DNA from: Leptospira abararensis
Lineage (GTDB): Bacteria > Spirochaetota > Leptospiria > Leptospirales > Leptospiraceae
Direction of reading: 5' to 3'
Length of the DNA: 64,000 nucleotides
Assembly (NCBI RefSeq): GCF_016918735.1
Contig: NZ_JAFFPR010000050.1
Location: 248,001-312,000, forward strand
This document shows positions 29,183 through 39,297 of the stretch, one piece after another. Every line of letters begins with the position of its first letter. The stretch's first letter is position 1. The position numbers and the translations under genes were made by a program. A model generated the notes under the pieces. It saw only the letters and a list, made by a program, of their open reading frames with translations, was not told where the DNA came from and ran no database searches.

Positions 29183-30838
29183 ATGAAATTTTCTCAAATT
29201 CTATCTAGTATTCTTTCCTTTGTAGTTTTAATCTTCACGATTCATTGCTCCAAAAAAACAGAATATATCCCTTTAACGGAACCTCATTCTTTGATTGTGT
29301 ATACCAATGCCGATTTTGAAATTATTAACTTAGAAGACAAAAAAACTGCGATCAAAAAATTCACAAACTATCGTGGAGTCATTGAAGTGGAGGGTTTACA
29401 CAGGTTCATTCCCCAAAAAGACAACGATAAGGAATTGTATTACTTTCAAATTAAATGTTTGAGTGAATGGAAATGCCCCGAAGGAAAAGCAATTCTTTCC
29501 AGGGGATCTTTTCTGATGAATCCGAAATTCTCTTACGGTGAAAATCCTTCGTATGGTTCGAATGGATATTTCATCCTCCAATCCAGTGTTAAATCTGCTG
29601 CGGAAACTTTAAATTTTTTAACACAAAATGATGCAGAGGTTCCGATTTCTGGATTTAATAAAGATGTATTCAAGGATTGGATCAAGGTAAATGAAACCAC
29701 TGGCGAAGATTCCTTTGTTAGTTTGTATTATTTATTTGAAACTTGGAAAAATAAAACTTTTGATCCTGAATTTCAAAAGGTATTAAAGAAAACACATAAA
29801 AGTTTAAAGTTTTTAAGTGAACAAACTGACCCCTCTGAAATTGAATCCTTTATCGCAAGTCATCCTATAGACCCAGAAATTTTAAATGAACCAAAAATTC
29901 AATCGGCCTACTTAAATTTTACAAACCGACATTTGGATACTTTCTTTCATATCGAAAGAAGTAATAAGGAAATATCCAATCAATTCGAAACATTTGCCGA
30001 AGTTCCCTACTTACAAGAGTTAGCCTTTCAAAAAATAATGGAATCGGGAGAATTTGTATTTGAACCCCTGCCTCCAGAAGAAGTGGTAGCGAATGCAGAA
30101 ACAATTACCTTAACCAAAAAGAATTGGACGCTCACCTTTAAAAAACCACGACAAGTCCAATTGAAATTTGGATTTGTTCCCAATGTAGAATGGATTATTA
30201 AAAAAATTCAATCAGTGCCTAGTGAGGAATTTCTTTCGTTTAAATTGATAGCTGAGAATGGAAACGAGTTTCATATAAAATCAAAACAACTTCCAAAAGT
30301 TTTTGATGGTGCAGAAAAAATGAAAGAGTTTTCGGCGACACTTCCCAAAAAAGCCATAGAGATCATCGATAAATTTGCTTCTAGTTCAGCAAAAGAAGCT
30401 GGTGTTTATTTGGCATTGAAGTTTGGTAAAGGTGGTTATGATCCTATCAAAAACCTATATGAATATACAATCGATGATCCGGCAATTATTCATTATTATT
30501 TCAAAAATAATAAAATCATCAAAGCAGATAAATCGGAAATTTCAGGAGACTTGAGCTACCGATTAGGCGATGAATATTCAACATACATCTTTGATACTTG
30601 GTACCAAAAGTATAACAAAGAGAAAAAGGAATATACTGTCTTTTTAAATTATACCTATTCTTCTTGCGGTTGTGATTGTTTCGAGGAAAAATCTGTAGAC
30701 AACCAGTGTTGGACTGCAGGTGAGATGATCAAAATTCGTTTTCCCGGACATACGATCTTAAACAATGATTTTTCAGAAGCTAGAGTCGAATTTGAAAAAC
30801 CTAAATCCTCTCTTTGCAATGAACCTTTGAATGAATAA
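29183..30838 (+). CDS. Hypothetical large lipoprotein
   Basis: 551 residues. Signal peptide with a lipobox-like LIFTIHC, lipidated Cys predicted at residue 22, followed by SKK, as expected of a spirochaete lipoprotein. The body has no domain I recognise. The C-terminal part contains a CGCDCFEE Cys cluster and a later Cys pair that could form disulfides. Likely membrane-anchored and facing the periplasm or surface. A hairpin follows 45 bp downstream. Confidence 0.6.
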   Translation: MKFSQILSSILSFVVLIFTIHCSKKTEYIPLTEPHSLIVYTNADFEIINLEDKKTAIKKFTNYRGVIEVEGLHRFIPQKDNDKELYYFQIKCLSEWKCPEGKAILSRGSFLMNPKFSYGENPSYGSNGYFILQSSVKSAAETLNFLTQNDAEVPISGFNKDVFKDWIKVNETTGEDSFVSLYYLFETWKNKTFDPEFQKVLKKTHKSLKFLSEQTDPSEIESFIASHPIDPEILNEPKIQSAYLNFTNRHLDTFFHIERSNKEISNQFETFAEVPYLQELAFQKIMESGEFVFEPLPPEEVVANAETITLTKKNWTLTFKKPRQVQLKFGFVPNVEWIIKKIQSVPSEEFLSFKLIAENGNEFHIKSKQLPKVFDGAEKMKEFSATLPKKAIEIIDKFASSSAKEAGVYLALKFGKGGYDPIKNLYEYTIDDPAIIHYYFKNNKIIKADKSEISGDLSYRLGDEYSTYIFDTWYQKYNKEKKEYTVFLNYTYSSCGCDCFEEKSVDNQCWTAGEMIKIRFPGHTILNNDFSEARVEFEKPKSSLCNEPLNE

Positions 30839-30882
30839 AGGACAGTCAATTTATAGACATAATTAATCTTTCTCTAGACCTG

Positions 30883-30915
30883 TTCTAAATCCTTCTTCCC
30901 ACGGAGGATTTAGAA
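30883..30915 (+). terminator. 11-bp perfect hairpin downstream of the 551-residue lipoprotein gene
   Basis: TTCTAAATCCT (30883-30893) and AGGATTTAGAA (30905-30915) pair perfectly around an 11-base loop, 45 nt after the stop. No run of T follows, so a factor-independent terminator is not certain; a transcript-stabilising structure is also possible. Confidence 0.4.
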
Positions 30916-31073
30916 TCCAAATAGCTAACACCTTTTCTAAAAATTCAAATTTCCTTTAAAAAATCAAAAAAATACAGATCGTTTCTTAAAGTTTTGATCG
31001 TAGATGAATGGAGACCAATAAAATATTGCACCTAATCGCTATTCTGGTGATTTCAATGAATTGAGGGTATTTA

Positions 31074-32639
31074 GTGTTAACAATTGCAGATCTTTGGAAA
31101 CAAGGGAAAATCATAATCAACAGAATCAGATTTGGATTGGTTCTTTTATTCCTTCTGGCTATGATCGGGGCAAAAGACGAATTCCAACCAAAGATGTTTG
31201 TGATCCATATGGTGGGAACTTGCACCATGGGTTTCTATTGTGCGGTGGCTTATTTCTTAGAAAGAAAAACAAATCCTCCTACTTGGTTTCACAAACTTTT
31301 AATTTTATTAGATACTTTGGTTCTTGGTGGAACCATCATAATGGATTGTACTCTCAGTTTAAAAGAGGCTCAGGCCGCTTTGGCAAACGCAGTAGTCTAT
31401 TTTATCTTTTTCTTCAATGCTATTTATTCCGGATTTTTAGGCGATCGTAAGTTTGTATTGTTGAATTCCTTTATAGGGGCAATAACTTCTGCAATCGCTC
31501 TGTATTGTGCAGTTACTATTGGTGGAATCAAACTTTCTGTAGATCCTGAGTTGTCTCGTCAATTGGGTTACGTTGGTTTGGCTGGTGAAGTGATGAAACC
31601 AATTTTTATTATGATCGCTGGTTACATTGTGAGTTTGTTAGTTCAGCTACTAACAAAAATTAGTACGCTTGCGCAAATCAAGGCTGACGAAGCAGAACTT
31701 CTATTGGATCAAACTAAAGAACGAAATAAGATTTCTGCCAACGCTGCAGTAAAACTAGAAAGTTCTATTACTAATTTTAGTAACTTTGTCTCACAAACAT
31801 CTCTGAAACTAGAATCGCAAGCGGCTTCCTTAGAAGAAATCACAGCTGTCATTTCCGAATTTTCCAGTTCTTTTGAATCCAATGGATCTTCCATTGAGGA
31901 ACAAAACAACAAAGTGCAAGGAATGGTATCAGATACAGAGATACTAAAAGAAACTGTAGACCAAATCCTTGTTCAAAGTGAACGTTTGGTAGAAATAGCT
32001 GAGATCAATAAAAAGGAAAGTATGTCCGTTACCGAAGTTGCTGATCAAACAGCGGCCCATTTAGAAGCCATCCAATCTTCCTTTGACCAAGTTAATGAGA
32101 TCAATAACATCGTTGCAGAAATTGGTGAAAAGACAAACTTACTTGCGTTAAATGCATCCATTGAGGCTGCAAGAGCCGGTGATGTAGGAAAAGGATTTGC
32201 CGTTGTCGCAAACGAGGTGAGTAAACTTGCCGAGTTTACAAAAAACAACGTGAAACGAATTTCCATAGTTGTCAAAAGTTCCAAAGAAATCATAGCCAAT
32301 GCTAGAAATGCATCCAAGAGCACCGGTGAATTGGCAAAATCTCAAATTGATCGATTGAACCAGACATTGTTTGAAATCCAAGATATGAATCGTTTGTATA
32401 TAGAACAAAGAAACACGTTATCTGCTATTTTACTAGAACTAGGACAAATTCGAGAACTCTCCAAACAAATTTCTGAATCCACCAAAGAACAGTTACTTGG
32501 TCAAAAAGAAGCATCCAAAGGAATTGTCCAACTAGAAATGGAGGTCAACGAAATCAGCCGTGCCTCCAAAGATCTAGAAGAACATATTGAAATGATCAAA
32601 GGTGAAGCCAATAAATTGGCATCCATGAGCCAGAGTTAG
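31074..32639 (+). CDS. Membrane-embedded methyl-accepting chemotaxis protein without periplasmic sensor
   Basis: 521 residues from a GTG at 31074 with GAGGG 7 nt upstream. About six hydrophobic segments occupy residues 18-205 in place of a periplasmic domain. A cytoplasmic coiled coil follows, with the receptor tip [30 protein letters not shown] split by the usual turn. No HAMP is obvious. It may sense membrane state or energy, or an internal ligand. Confidence 0.88.
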   Translation: MLTIADLWKQGKIIINRIRFGLVLLFLLAMIGAKDEFQPKMFVIHMVGTCTMGFYCAVAYFLERKTNPPTWFHKLLILLDTLVLGGTIIMDCTLSLKEAQAALANAVVYFIFFFNAIYSGFLGDRKFVLLNSFIGAITSAIALYCAVTIGGIKLSVDPELSRQLGYVGLAGEVMKPIFIMIAGYIVSLLVQLLTKISTLAQIKADEAELLLDQTKERNKISANAAVKLESSITNFSNFVSQTSLKLESQAASLEEITAVISEFSSSFESNGSSIEEQNNKVQGMVSDTEILKETVDQILVQSERLVEIAEINKKESMSVTEVADQTAAHLEAIQSSFDQVNEINNIVAEIGEKTNLLALNASIEAARAGDVGKGFAVVANEVSKLAEFTKNNVKRISIVVKSSKEIIANARNASKSTGELAKSQIDRLNQTLFEIQDMNRLYIEQRNTLSAILLELGQIRELSKQISESTKEQLLGQKEASKGIVQLEMEVNEISRASKDLEEHIEMIKGEANKLASMSQS

Positions 32640-32660
32640 TTCTTTGCTCTGGCCTTTTCT
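32629..32660 (+). terminator. Rho-independent terminator overlapping the MCP stop
   Basis: GCCAGAG (32629-32635) pairs with CTCTGGC (32648-32654) and CTTTTCTG follows. The loop contains the TAG stop of the MCP gene. Because the next gene is convergent, the hairpin may serve both strands. Confidence 0.65.
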
Positions 32661-32663
32661 GCC

Positions 32664-33527
32664 TTAACCCTCTTTTAAAAAGTTTAGGATTTCTTCTTTA
32701 ACACTCTCGGTTCGCAAAATCATTTTGTGACCGAGTCCTTTGGTTTTTACTAATTTAGATATTTTCCACGCCTTCGAAACAGCAAAACCCATCGAAAACG
32801 GAATCTCCAAGTCGTCTTCATCGTGAATGACAAGTAGCGAGTTATTAAACTTGGGACCCGCCGCTTCTAAATCCAAACTGCTTAATGGTTGTTTGACTTT
32901 TCGTTCTAAAACCCCACGCATGGATTCTTGTTCTTCTATAGTCAATTGATAGTATTCGCTGAAAGTTTTTCTTAAGATTTCCAATCGTAAGGGTGGTGCA
33001 ATATAAACTAACTTGTCGGCACTGACACCTAATTCTTGTGCTACGGTTGCAACTGCCCCACCAAAAGAATGTGTGATGATAAAATTCGGATTACCAATTT
33101 CTCCAACAAGCCTACGCACCATCTTCGCCGAAAGAACAATGTTGGAATACCGGCCAGAGGAAAATCCATGCCCCGGTAAATCGATTCCGAAAACATTGTA
33201 ACCTTCTTCCAATAGTGCAGGTACAATCCTTGAAAAATTTCCAGTATTTCCATTCCAACCATGAATAAGGAGAACGGTTTCTCCCTCCCCCTTCCAGTGA
33301 AAGTATTGGATGCGATGTTCTTTCTCTTGAAATTCTTTTTGTTCTGCCAGTCCCAATACATCCATTTCTTTACGCGATGGTTTTTGTTTCTGTGTAGATA
33401 GAAAATACTGAGCGGCTACATAACCAAAAAACATTGGTTTTTTTCTGGCAAAGGCCCATTTTTCTTCCATGGGAATGGGGTAGGCTCTATTTAAAGTACG
33501 AACGATCGTGCTACTTGTTTTCATCAC
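32664..33527 (-). CDS. Alpha/beta-hydrolase
   Basis: 287 residues. HGWNGNTGNF gives the oxyanion-hole region, THSFGGAVA the nucleophile elbow (H-S-F-G-G with Ser), Asp in VIHDEDDLEIPF and His in GLGHKMIL complete the triad. Esterase or lipase-like; substrate unknown. 24 bp downstream of a TetR gene, which may control it. Confidence 0.85.
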   Translation of the reverse strand: MMKTSSTIVRTLNRAYPIPMEEKWAFARKKPMFFGYVAAQYFLSTQKQKPSRKEMDVLGLAEQKEFQEKEHRIQYFHWKGEGETVLLIHGWNGNTGNFSRIVPALLEEGYNVFGIDLPGHGFSSGRYSNIVLSAKMVRRLVGEIGNPNFIITHSFGGAVATVAQELGVSADKLVYIAPPLRLEILRKTFSEYYQLTIEEQESMRGVLERKVKQPLSSLDLEAAGPKFNNSLLVIHDEDDLEIPFSMGFAVSKAWKISKLVKTKGLGHKMILRTESVKEEILNFLKEG

Positions 33528-33551
33528 TATATCCTTTTTATTAGGTTTGTC

Positions 33552-34151
33552 TCAACTATTTTCATATTGGTTTCGTTTGATTAATTCGTTAAAACTTTGT
33601 TTGGTTCTTTTTTCGCAATTTTTGTCTTCTAAAAGTCTGTTGTAAAAATGAAAAGATAAGATTAGACCCCAAATTTCTTGTACCATCTTATCGACATTTG
33701 TATTTGCATCTAATTCTAAAGTGTCTTTTGCATCTTGAACAAATTGTTTTAGAGTTTTTTGCCAACTGAGTTGGGTTTTTTTTAAATGGTCTCTGACAAC
33801 TCCTGGCCTATCATCAAATTCCGAACTAGAAGATAAAAACAAACAGCCACCAGGCAAACTATCTGTATCTGCCCATGACAACCACATATGAAAGGCAGTT
33901 TTCAGTCTCTGTAATCCTGGTTTGGTTTTGAGAGATGGATAGACAACATTTCTTCGAAAGAGTTCACTTCCCACTCTTAGCACTTCGATTTGAAGATTTT
34001 CTTTAGAGGCAAATTTGGCAAAGAGTCCACTTTTGGACATCCCCAATTCGTCGGCCAAGGCTCCAATGGTGAGTCCTTGCAATCCATGGACACTCGCCAC
34101 CTGGACTGCCTTTTCCAAAATCATTGATTTTGTATCCTCACCCTTACTCAT
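33552..34151 (-). CDS. TetR-family transcriptional regulator
   Basis: 199 residues. N-terminal helix-turn-helix at about 8-55 (VASVHGLQGLTIGALADELGMSKSGLFAKF region). The C-terminal ligand-binding part resembles the TetR_C type seen in regulators of hydrolases or efflux. It precedes the hydrolase gene on the same strand, so autoregulation of a two-gene unit is the natural inference. Confidence 0.88.
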   Translation of the reverse strand: MSKGEDTKSMILEKAVQVASVHGLQGLTIGALADELGMSKSGLFAKFASKENLQIEVLRVGSELFRRNVVYPSLKTKPGLQRLKTAFHMWLSWADTDSLPGGCLFLSSSSEFDDRPGVVRDHLKKTQLSWQKTLKQFVQDAKDTLELDANTNVDKMVQEIWGLILSFHFYNRLLEDKNCEKRTKQSFNELIKRNQYENS

Positions 34152-34266
34152 AAATAAAAGTACGACCGTTCGTTTAATTCTGTAAAGTACTTTTTAACGT
34201 ATGGATCTCGAATTTTGAATTATTTTTTGACTTGAGTTTGCTAAGGTTTTGTTAGAATCGTGGCCT

Positions 34267-34845
34267 ATGCAGCAGTACACATTTAACAAATATTTTGCTA
34301 AAAAGAGTTTTTTGAAAATCTTTGGTGGTGAAATTCGTATCTTTGATGAATCTAAAAGTAACCTTTTATTTTTTGTAAAACAGAAAGCCTTCAAATTAAA
34401 AGAAGATATTTCCGTTTATGCCGATGAAACAAAAACTAAAGAACTATTAAAGATAAAAGCTCGTAGCATGATTGATTTTTCTGCTATTTATGATGTTATC
34501 GATGTTTCGACAAACCAAACGATGGGAGCTCTCCGCAGAAAAGGTTTTAAATCTATATTAAAAGACTCTTGGGAAATATTGGACACAAAAGACCAAGTGA
34601 TTGGTTCTATTGATGAAGACAGTGTATTTAAGGCAATTCTCCGAAGGTTTTTAACGAATTTAATTCCCCAAACTTTTTTTATTTCACTAGGTAACAAACA
34701 AGTGGGATTACTGAAACAAACCTTTAATCCATTTGTCCCACAATTCAATATTGATTTTTCCTTAGATGCAACAAATGCATTGGATAGGAAACTAGGAATA
34801 GCCATTGTGATTCTATTACAAATCATTGAAGGAAGACAAAGTTAG
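34267..34845 (+). CDS. LURP-one-related / scramblase-like protein
   Basis: About 192 residues from the ATG at 34267 (MQQYTFNKYF); a TTG at 34249 is in frame with AAGG only 3 nt upstream, so the start is not settled. The beta-rich body with repeated D-x-x-x-x-x-G-x-I/L strands (ILDTKDQVIGSIDEDS) fits the LURP-one/Tubby C-like fold. Function unknown. Just upstream of repeat copy A. Confidence 0.6.
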   Translation: MQQYTFNKYFAKKSFLKIFGGEIRIFDESKSNLLFFVKQKAFKLKEDISVYADETKTKELLKIKARSMIDFSAIYDVIDVSTNQTMGALRRKGFKSILKDSWEILDTKDQVIGSIDEDSVFKAILRRFLTNLIPQTFFISLGNKQVGLLKQTFNPFVPQFNIDFSLDATNALDRKLGIAIVILLQIIEGRQS

Positions 34846-34882
34846 TATCTGGAAAGGTATTTAATTTACTCCCTTATGCTAA

Positions 34883-35011
34883 GCGTTAAGGATCCAGAGG
34901 GCTTGGTCACCTGCCATCGTTAGATGGTGGGTGACGGGAGCGTAAGCGCACCCCGGAGGAGCCTGGCCCTGATTTCGAAGAATGCCTACTGTTAGTAGAG
35001 ATTGGGAACGC
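34883..35011 (+). repeat. Structured ~129-bp repeat, copy A
   Basis: Begins GCGTTAAGG and ends GGGAACGC, so the ends are 5-bp inverted repeats (GCGTT/AACGC). The first 46 bases are identical to copy B at 39298. Nested stems are visible: GTCACC/GGTGAC enclosing CCATC-GTTA-GATGG, and CTAC/GTAG near the 3' side. GC content is well above that of the flanks. Same orientation as copy B. No ORF. Identity unknown; a mobile miniature element or a structured RNA are both possible. Confidence 0.75.
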
Positions 35012-35119
35012 ACTAAAGAAGAATCACTATTTGCTTGAGTTTTTTAATTTTTCATTTCCATAATTGCATCTCACCAAATTCAATGAAAAACGAAAAGGAA
35101 ACATCTTTTTGGAGATACA

Positions 35120-36436
35120 ATGGCACCAAAAAAAGAAAGTGAGTTTACTTCCATTATACGTTCTTTAAGGCAAGGTGGACGTGAATCTGAGGTTGAAACT
35201 CGCCTTGTAGTACCCTTGATCCATCACCTTGGTTATTCAGGTGAGAATTTTAAAGACAAAGTGACTTTGAAAGGAGTTGGCGAAGCAGACTTTGTTTGTT
35301 ATGTGGATCAGATACCTTACCTAACGATAGAGGCAAAATCAAATACAGTCAATTTATCTGATCCCAGCGCAAAGTCCTATTTAGATGCAAAGTTTCAACT
35401 CTTCGCCTATATGAAGTCAGATGGTTTGTCTAATGTTCCGTACGGACTTCTTATCAATGGAAAAAATGTTCAGGTGTTCCAAAGGAAAAACAAAGTTATT
35501 TTTCCCCTCACTGAAATTCTTAATTTAGAAAATGGAACTGATAAAACAATATCACTTCTTAAAAAAATTTTAAAAAAACCATCGAGTTATCAGAATCAAA
35601 AAAAACCCCTCATTGTATCAATTTATAATAATAAAGGCGGAGTGGGTAAAACGGTAACAACCGGGAATTTTGCAGGTGTACTTTCTGAAAAAGGAAAAAA
35701 TGTTCTCCTCATCGATTTAGACCCTCAACAAAGGGACCTTACAGATTCATTTAAATTAGAAGTTAAAAAAAATGATACACCAACCAGTATTTTTGATATT
35801 TTGCTTGGGAAAGAAATTAAGGGCGGAATCAATACGATTCGTATTAGAAAAAATCTTCATATCATTAAAGGGGATGAACGTTTTGATAGTTCCGCCCATG
35901 CGACAAAAGCAATAACACAAACAATGATTAAAAAATTTCGAAAACTTTTAGATATGTTTGGCACAAAAGGAAATTTTGATTATATACTTATCGATTGCCC
36001 AACTAACTGGAGTTTCTTTAGCAAAATTGGAGTCTCTGTTTCGGATGCTGTTTTAATACCGGTGAATTATCAGGCAGCCCAGGCCATTCATAATGCTGTG
36101 CAAGTTTTAGATAAGTTTATTCCGGAAGTTTGGTTAGAGAGAAAGGGTAGTGGGCCTGAAGTTTTACCAATTTTATTTAACAATGCATACACGGACCCTA
36201 CAAGTAAAAAACATTTTGACAATGTTCGAAAGGATGAAATTCGCAAGTTAACCAAAGACAAATGGTATGCGCATCTTTTTGATGAAGTTATAGAAATTAG
36301 ACACCATCATGAAATCGCAACGTCTTTGTTTTTACATATGGATCAAAATGGACCTTCGCCCTATACATTAAAGAACAAACAAACAAAGATTTTCAAAGAG
36401 TATGAAGAGATTTTGGAAACAATTTTTGGGAGTTGA
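35120..36436 (+). CDS. PD-(D/E)xK (HsdR_N-like) nuclease domain fused to ParA/MinD-type ATPase
   Basis: 438 residues in two parts. Residues 1-150 resemble the type I restriction HsdR N-terminal nuclease fold, with E26, D57 (GEADF) and E71-A-K73 as the candidate metal site. Residues 163-438 form a ParA-type ATPase with the deviant Walker A KGGVGKT (172-178), LLIDLDPQQ and FDYILIDCPTNW. No ParB or parS is beside it. ATG with a GGAG about 8 nt upstream. A role in defence or in element maintenance is inference. Confidence 0.8.
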   Translation: MAPKKESEFTSIIRSLRQGGRESEVETRLVVPLIHHLGYSGENFKDKVTLKGVGEADFVCYVDQIPYLTIEAKSNTVNLSDPSAKSYLDAKFQLFAYMKSDGLSNVPYGLLINGKNVQVFQRKNKVIFPLTEILNLENGTDKTISLLKKILKKPSSYQNQKKPLIVSIYNNKGGVGKTVTTGNFAGVLSEKGKNVLLIDLDPQQRDLTDSFKLEVKKNDTPTSIFDILLGKEIKGGINTIRIRKNLHIIKGDERFDSSAHATKAITQTMIKKFRKLLDMFGTKGNFDYILIDCPTNWSFFSKIGVSVSDAVLIPVNYQAAQAIHNAVQVLDKFIPEVWLERKGSGPEVLPILFNNAYTDPTSKKHFDNVRKDEIRKLTKDKWYAHLFDEVIEIRHHHEIATSLFLHMDQNGPSPYTLKNKQTKIFKEYEEILETIFGS

Positions 36437-36457
36437 AAAATTTCGAATGGGTCGAAT

Positions 36458-37831
36458 TTAATTTGAGATTATACCATTTACATACTCTTCAAGCCTTGAA
36501 GTCCAGTAGTGGGCTAGATTTTTCGCAAATCCTTCAATTATATTCGTAGATACTTGATTGTCATACAAAAAGGTTAGCTCAGAAATTTCTGGATGGTTTG
36601 TGCTAATCGTAAAATTGTATTCTTGAAAATTAAATTGAACATTACTTTGTAGAGTTAAATTGACTCCCTTTGCATCGTGTTTATATCCAGTTAATTTTAT
36701 ATTAATTGTAATGTTAGTTGGATATTTATCTTTATTTTCTTTATAAAATTCTTCAATTTCCTTTTTAAAGAGACCAATACTTTTAAAAGTATAGGTTTGA
36801 GAATTGTTTACTTTAGAGATAATTTCATATGAAATGTCTAAAAAGAACTCTTTCATTTTAAATAAATATTTATTTATCAAAGAGTCAATGAATGGAATGA
36901 ATGTTTCTTTCATGGCCAAATAAACGTTATCAGAATTTCTTTTTACTTTTACAGAATTTCTTTTTTCTTCACTAATTTGTCCGAGTAGTAATTTCAATCG
37001 TTTGTCGAGATCATCCTCATCTTCAATTGATTCTCCCTTGGCACCTCGTATCATTAATTCTAAAGAGTGTATTAATTGTTTACCGATGTATTCGATAAAT
37101 GAATTCAAATCACCACCATCGGCTTGTCTAAGTGCTCGGTAGTAATTTTCCTTATCTTCTGTTTTGATAATTACAGGAGGGTAACCTTTCATCATCAAAA
37201 TTAAATTCATAAGGATACGCGCCATTCTGCCATTTCCATCATCAAATGGATGGATACGTATGAAGGTATCATGAAAAGTTGCAGATAATATTAATGGATG
37301 GATTTCATCGTTGTTTTGATTTTTCTCAAACCAATGGAGCAAATTTTCCATCTCTATTGGGACAAGGTGAGGTTCTGTAAAGTAAAACCTTTCCCCAGTT
37401 GCAGTCAAAACATGATTGGGTTGAGTTTTGTATTTACCTGGAAAGATTTGTTTCGTTGTTTCCAGTCCATCTAAAGTCATTGCTTTTATGGTGTATGGTT
37501 CTCTTAAGATCAATTGATGGAAAGTACGGATTCTATGTTCTGTGAGTTGAACATTGCCTTTTACAATTTCTTCCAACTCTAAGATGGCTTCATTGTGTCC
37601 TTGGATTTCAAGGTGGTCTTTTAATGGTTTTCCGGAGGCTGTATTTCCATGTAATAAAAATGTTTTGGTTTCTCCGAAAGTGAGTGAATTACCTTCGATG
37701 GCATTGGAATGATAGTTCCAATCCAACCGAAATTTTTGTTTGATTTTTGCCATTGTCTCGTTAGGGATAGGACGGAGTGCATCGACTTGCGATTTTAATT
37801 CCGAGATTTTGGTTAAATCTTCACTTAACAT
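36458..37831 (-). CDS. Fic-domain protein (AMP-transferase type) with N-terminal inhibitory motif
   Basis: 457 residues. The Fic active site HPFDDGNGR is at 194-202. S-N-A-I-E-G at 42-47 matches the (S/T)xxxE(G/N) inhibitory helix, so activity is self-restrained (class II arrangement). Residues about 265-457 are a separate Lys/Asn-rich region I do not recognise; most Fic proteins of this type end in a winged helix instead. Likely AMPylates a protein target. Convergent with the nuclease-ParA gene, 21 bp apart. Confidence 0.88.
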   Translation of the reverse strand: MLSEDLTKISELKSQVDALRPIPNETMAKIKQKFRLDWNYHSNAIEGNSLTFGETKTFLLHGNTASGKPLKDHLEIQGHNEAILELEEIVKGNVQLTEHRIRTFHQLILREPYTIKAMTLDGLETTKQIFPGKYKTQPNHVLTATGERFYFTEPHLVPIEMENLLHWFEKNQNNDEIHPLILSATFHDTFIRIHPFDDGNGRMARILMNLILMMKGYPPVIIKTEDKENYYRALRQADGGDLNSFIEYIGKQLIHSLELMIRGAKGESIEDEDDLDKRLKLLLGQISEEKRNSVKVKRNSDNVYLAMKETFIPFIDSLINKYLFKMKEFFLDISYEIISKVNNSQTYTFKSIGLFKKEIEEFYKENKDKYPTNITINIKLTGYKHDAKGVNLTLQSNVQFNFQEYNFTISTNHPEISELTFLYDNQVSTNIIEGFAKNLAHYWTSRLEEYVNGIISN

Positions 37832-38029
37832 TTACAGATTATTTTAAGAAATGAATGTAAGTTTGTAAATGAATTAAATAGGAACCTTTTCTTCGTGTTT
37901 TGATTTCATTAAAAAAAAATTTGTAAAATCAACGGATGTATGGCAAACAAAGACGAAATGATACAAAAGAAATAATTATCCAAGAATCGGCTGAATCTGA
38001 CCAATCCAATCCCACTACATCCTCCCCTC

Positions 38030-38530
38030 CTACCCAATTCTTTTATAAAATGTTTCCGTTGCCTTAGCCTCTTCCCCTTCTGGTGAAACATTAAATGCCG
38101 TCAAAGAAAATTCTTTATCGCTAATGAATTGAATCTCGGTCCTCCAACCCCAAAGTTTGTCACCATACTCTGGGTTTCCGTAAGAACCTGTTACAGAAAA
38201 ACCGTTCTCAGTGGCAACACCACTGGACAACATGATTTGTGTTCCCATATGAAAGCTATCAATCCAAGAACTTGTAAATTTTTGGTAGGGGATGTCATAA
38301 CCAGCAATCATCTTTCCCACGAATGGTTTTCCATCCAAACTACTCTGATAATCGATAGAAATAAACCTACCTTCTAATAAACTAGTAATCGATGTTTGTG
38401 TATCAGATTCATCCGCCAGAACATCCTTTTCAAACCAGGTTTTGGTTTTTCCGCTCCAATTGCCGATTAAACTTTGTAATTGGTTGTGAGATCCGTTCTC
38501 TAATGATTCTTCGAATTTGCTTTTTGACAT
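38030..38530 (-). CDS. DUF1579-like protein
   Basis: 166 residues. LIGNWSGKTKTW near the start and FEGRF/GYD-type segments (GKMIAGYDIPYQKF, SWIDSF) match DUF1579 relatives, small beta-barrel proteins of unknown function. Downstream of the reductase gene by 30 bp on the same strand; probably a two-gene unit. Confidence 0.7.
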   Translation of the reverse strand: MSKSKFEESLENGSHNQLQSLIGNWSGKTKTWFEKDVLADESDTQTSITSLLEGRFISIDYQSSLDGKPFVGKMIAGYDIPYQKFTSSWIDSFHMGTQIMLSSGVATENGFSVTGSYGNPEYGDKLWGWRTEIQFISDKEFSLTAFNVSPEGEEAKATETFYKRIG

Positions 38531-38560
38531 CTAGTAAACCTGCTAACGTAAGATATTAAA

Positions 38561-39124
38561 TTACTCTTTTCCTATGGGAACATAACGAAGGATGATTCCA
38601 CCAGTAGTAAGGGGGTTTGTTTCCAGTAATTTGAGTTTTTGATAAGGAAGTCCCTCGTGGAATAGGAGTCTACCATTTCCTAAAAATACCGGAGCAAGGC
38701 ATAGACGATATTCATCAAATAGATCTGCCTTCATCAAAGATTCAGAAAGGTTGCCGCTACCAAAAACAAACATATTTCCATTGCCTTCCTGTTTTATTTT
38801 AGAAATTTCCGATACAGCATCTTTTACAATGCTCGTATGATTCCAGTCGGCTCTAATCAGGGTTGAGGAACATACAACTTTGGGGATGGCATTCATGAAT
38901 TTAGCGACTTCGCCTTCTTCTTCTTTTGCGTTAGTCCAGTAATCAGCCATACCTTTGTAAGTTGTTGCACCAAATACTAACATATCGGCGGATCTCAACT
39001 GGACGAGGCTGAATTCTTCAAGTTCTTTGCCCCATACAAGTTCATGAAAACTCAAGTCCCAGTTTTTTGTACCCTCAAAATAACCTTCTTGGGTGATCAC
39101 ATTCCACATGATCAATTTTCTCAT
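38561..39124 (-). CDS. Dihydrofolate-reductase-family (RibD C-terminal-like) protein
   Basis: 187 residues. MRKLIMWNVITQEGYFEG at the N-terminus, FGATTYKGMADYW in the middle, FVFGSGNLSESLM for the NADPH-binding region. This is the stand-alone RibD_C/DHFR-like family common in regulatory islands; it is probably an NADPH reductase of unknown substrate, not the essential FolA. Begins 174 bp from repeat copy B. Confidence 0.82.
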   Translation of the reverse strand: MRKLIMWNVITQEGYFEGTKNWDLSFHELVWGKELEEFSLVQLRSADMLVFGATTYKGMADYWTNAKEEEGEVAKFMNAIPKVVCSSTLIRADWNHTSIVKDAVSEISKIKQEGNGNMFVFGSGNLSESLMKADLFDEYRLCLAPVFLGNGRLLFHEGLPYQKLKLLETNPLTTGGIILRYVPIGKE

Positions 39125-39297
39125 ATTTCTTCCCTCTACATGACATTAGAAAAAACCAAATCTATCCTATTTAGAAAACAGATTCTCAAGTTGCATCAAG
39201 AGAATTATTTTTAATTGAATATAACTTCTGAGAAAATTAAAGGAAAATATAAAAATCAACGGAAGATTGAATCATGGTTTTGTAATAAACTTTTTTT

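Noticed and set aside
36934..37000. Possible toxin-antitoxin partner for Fic
   Set aside because: No small upstream antitoxin gene is present; the inhibitory motif is inside the Fic protein itself.
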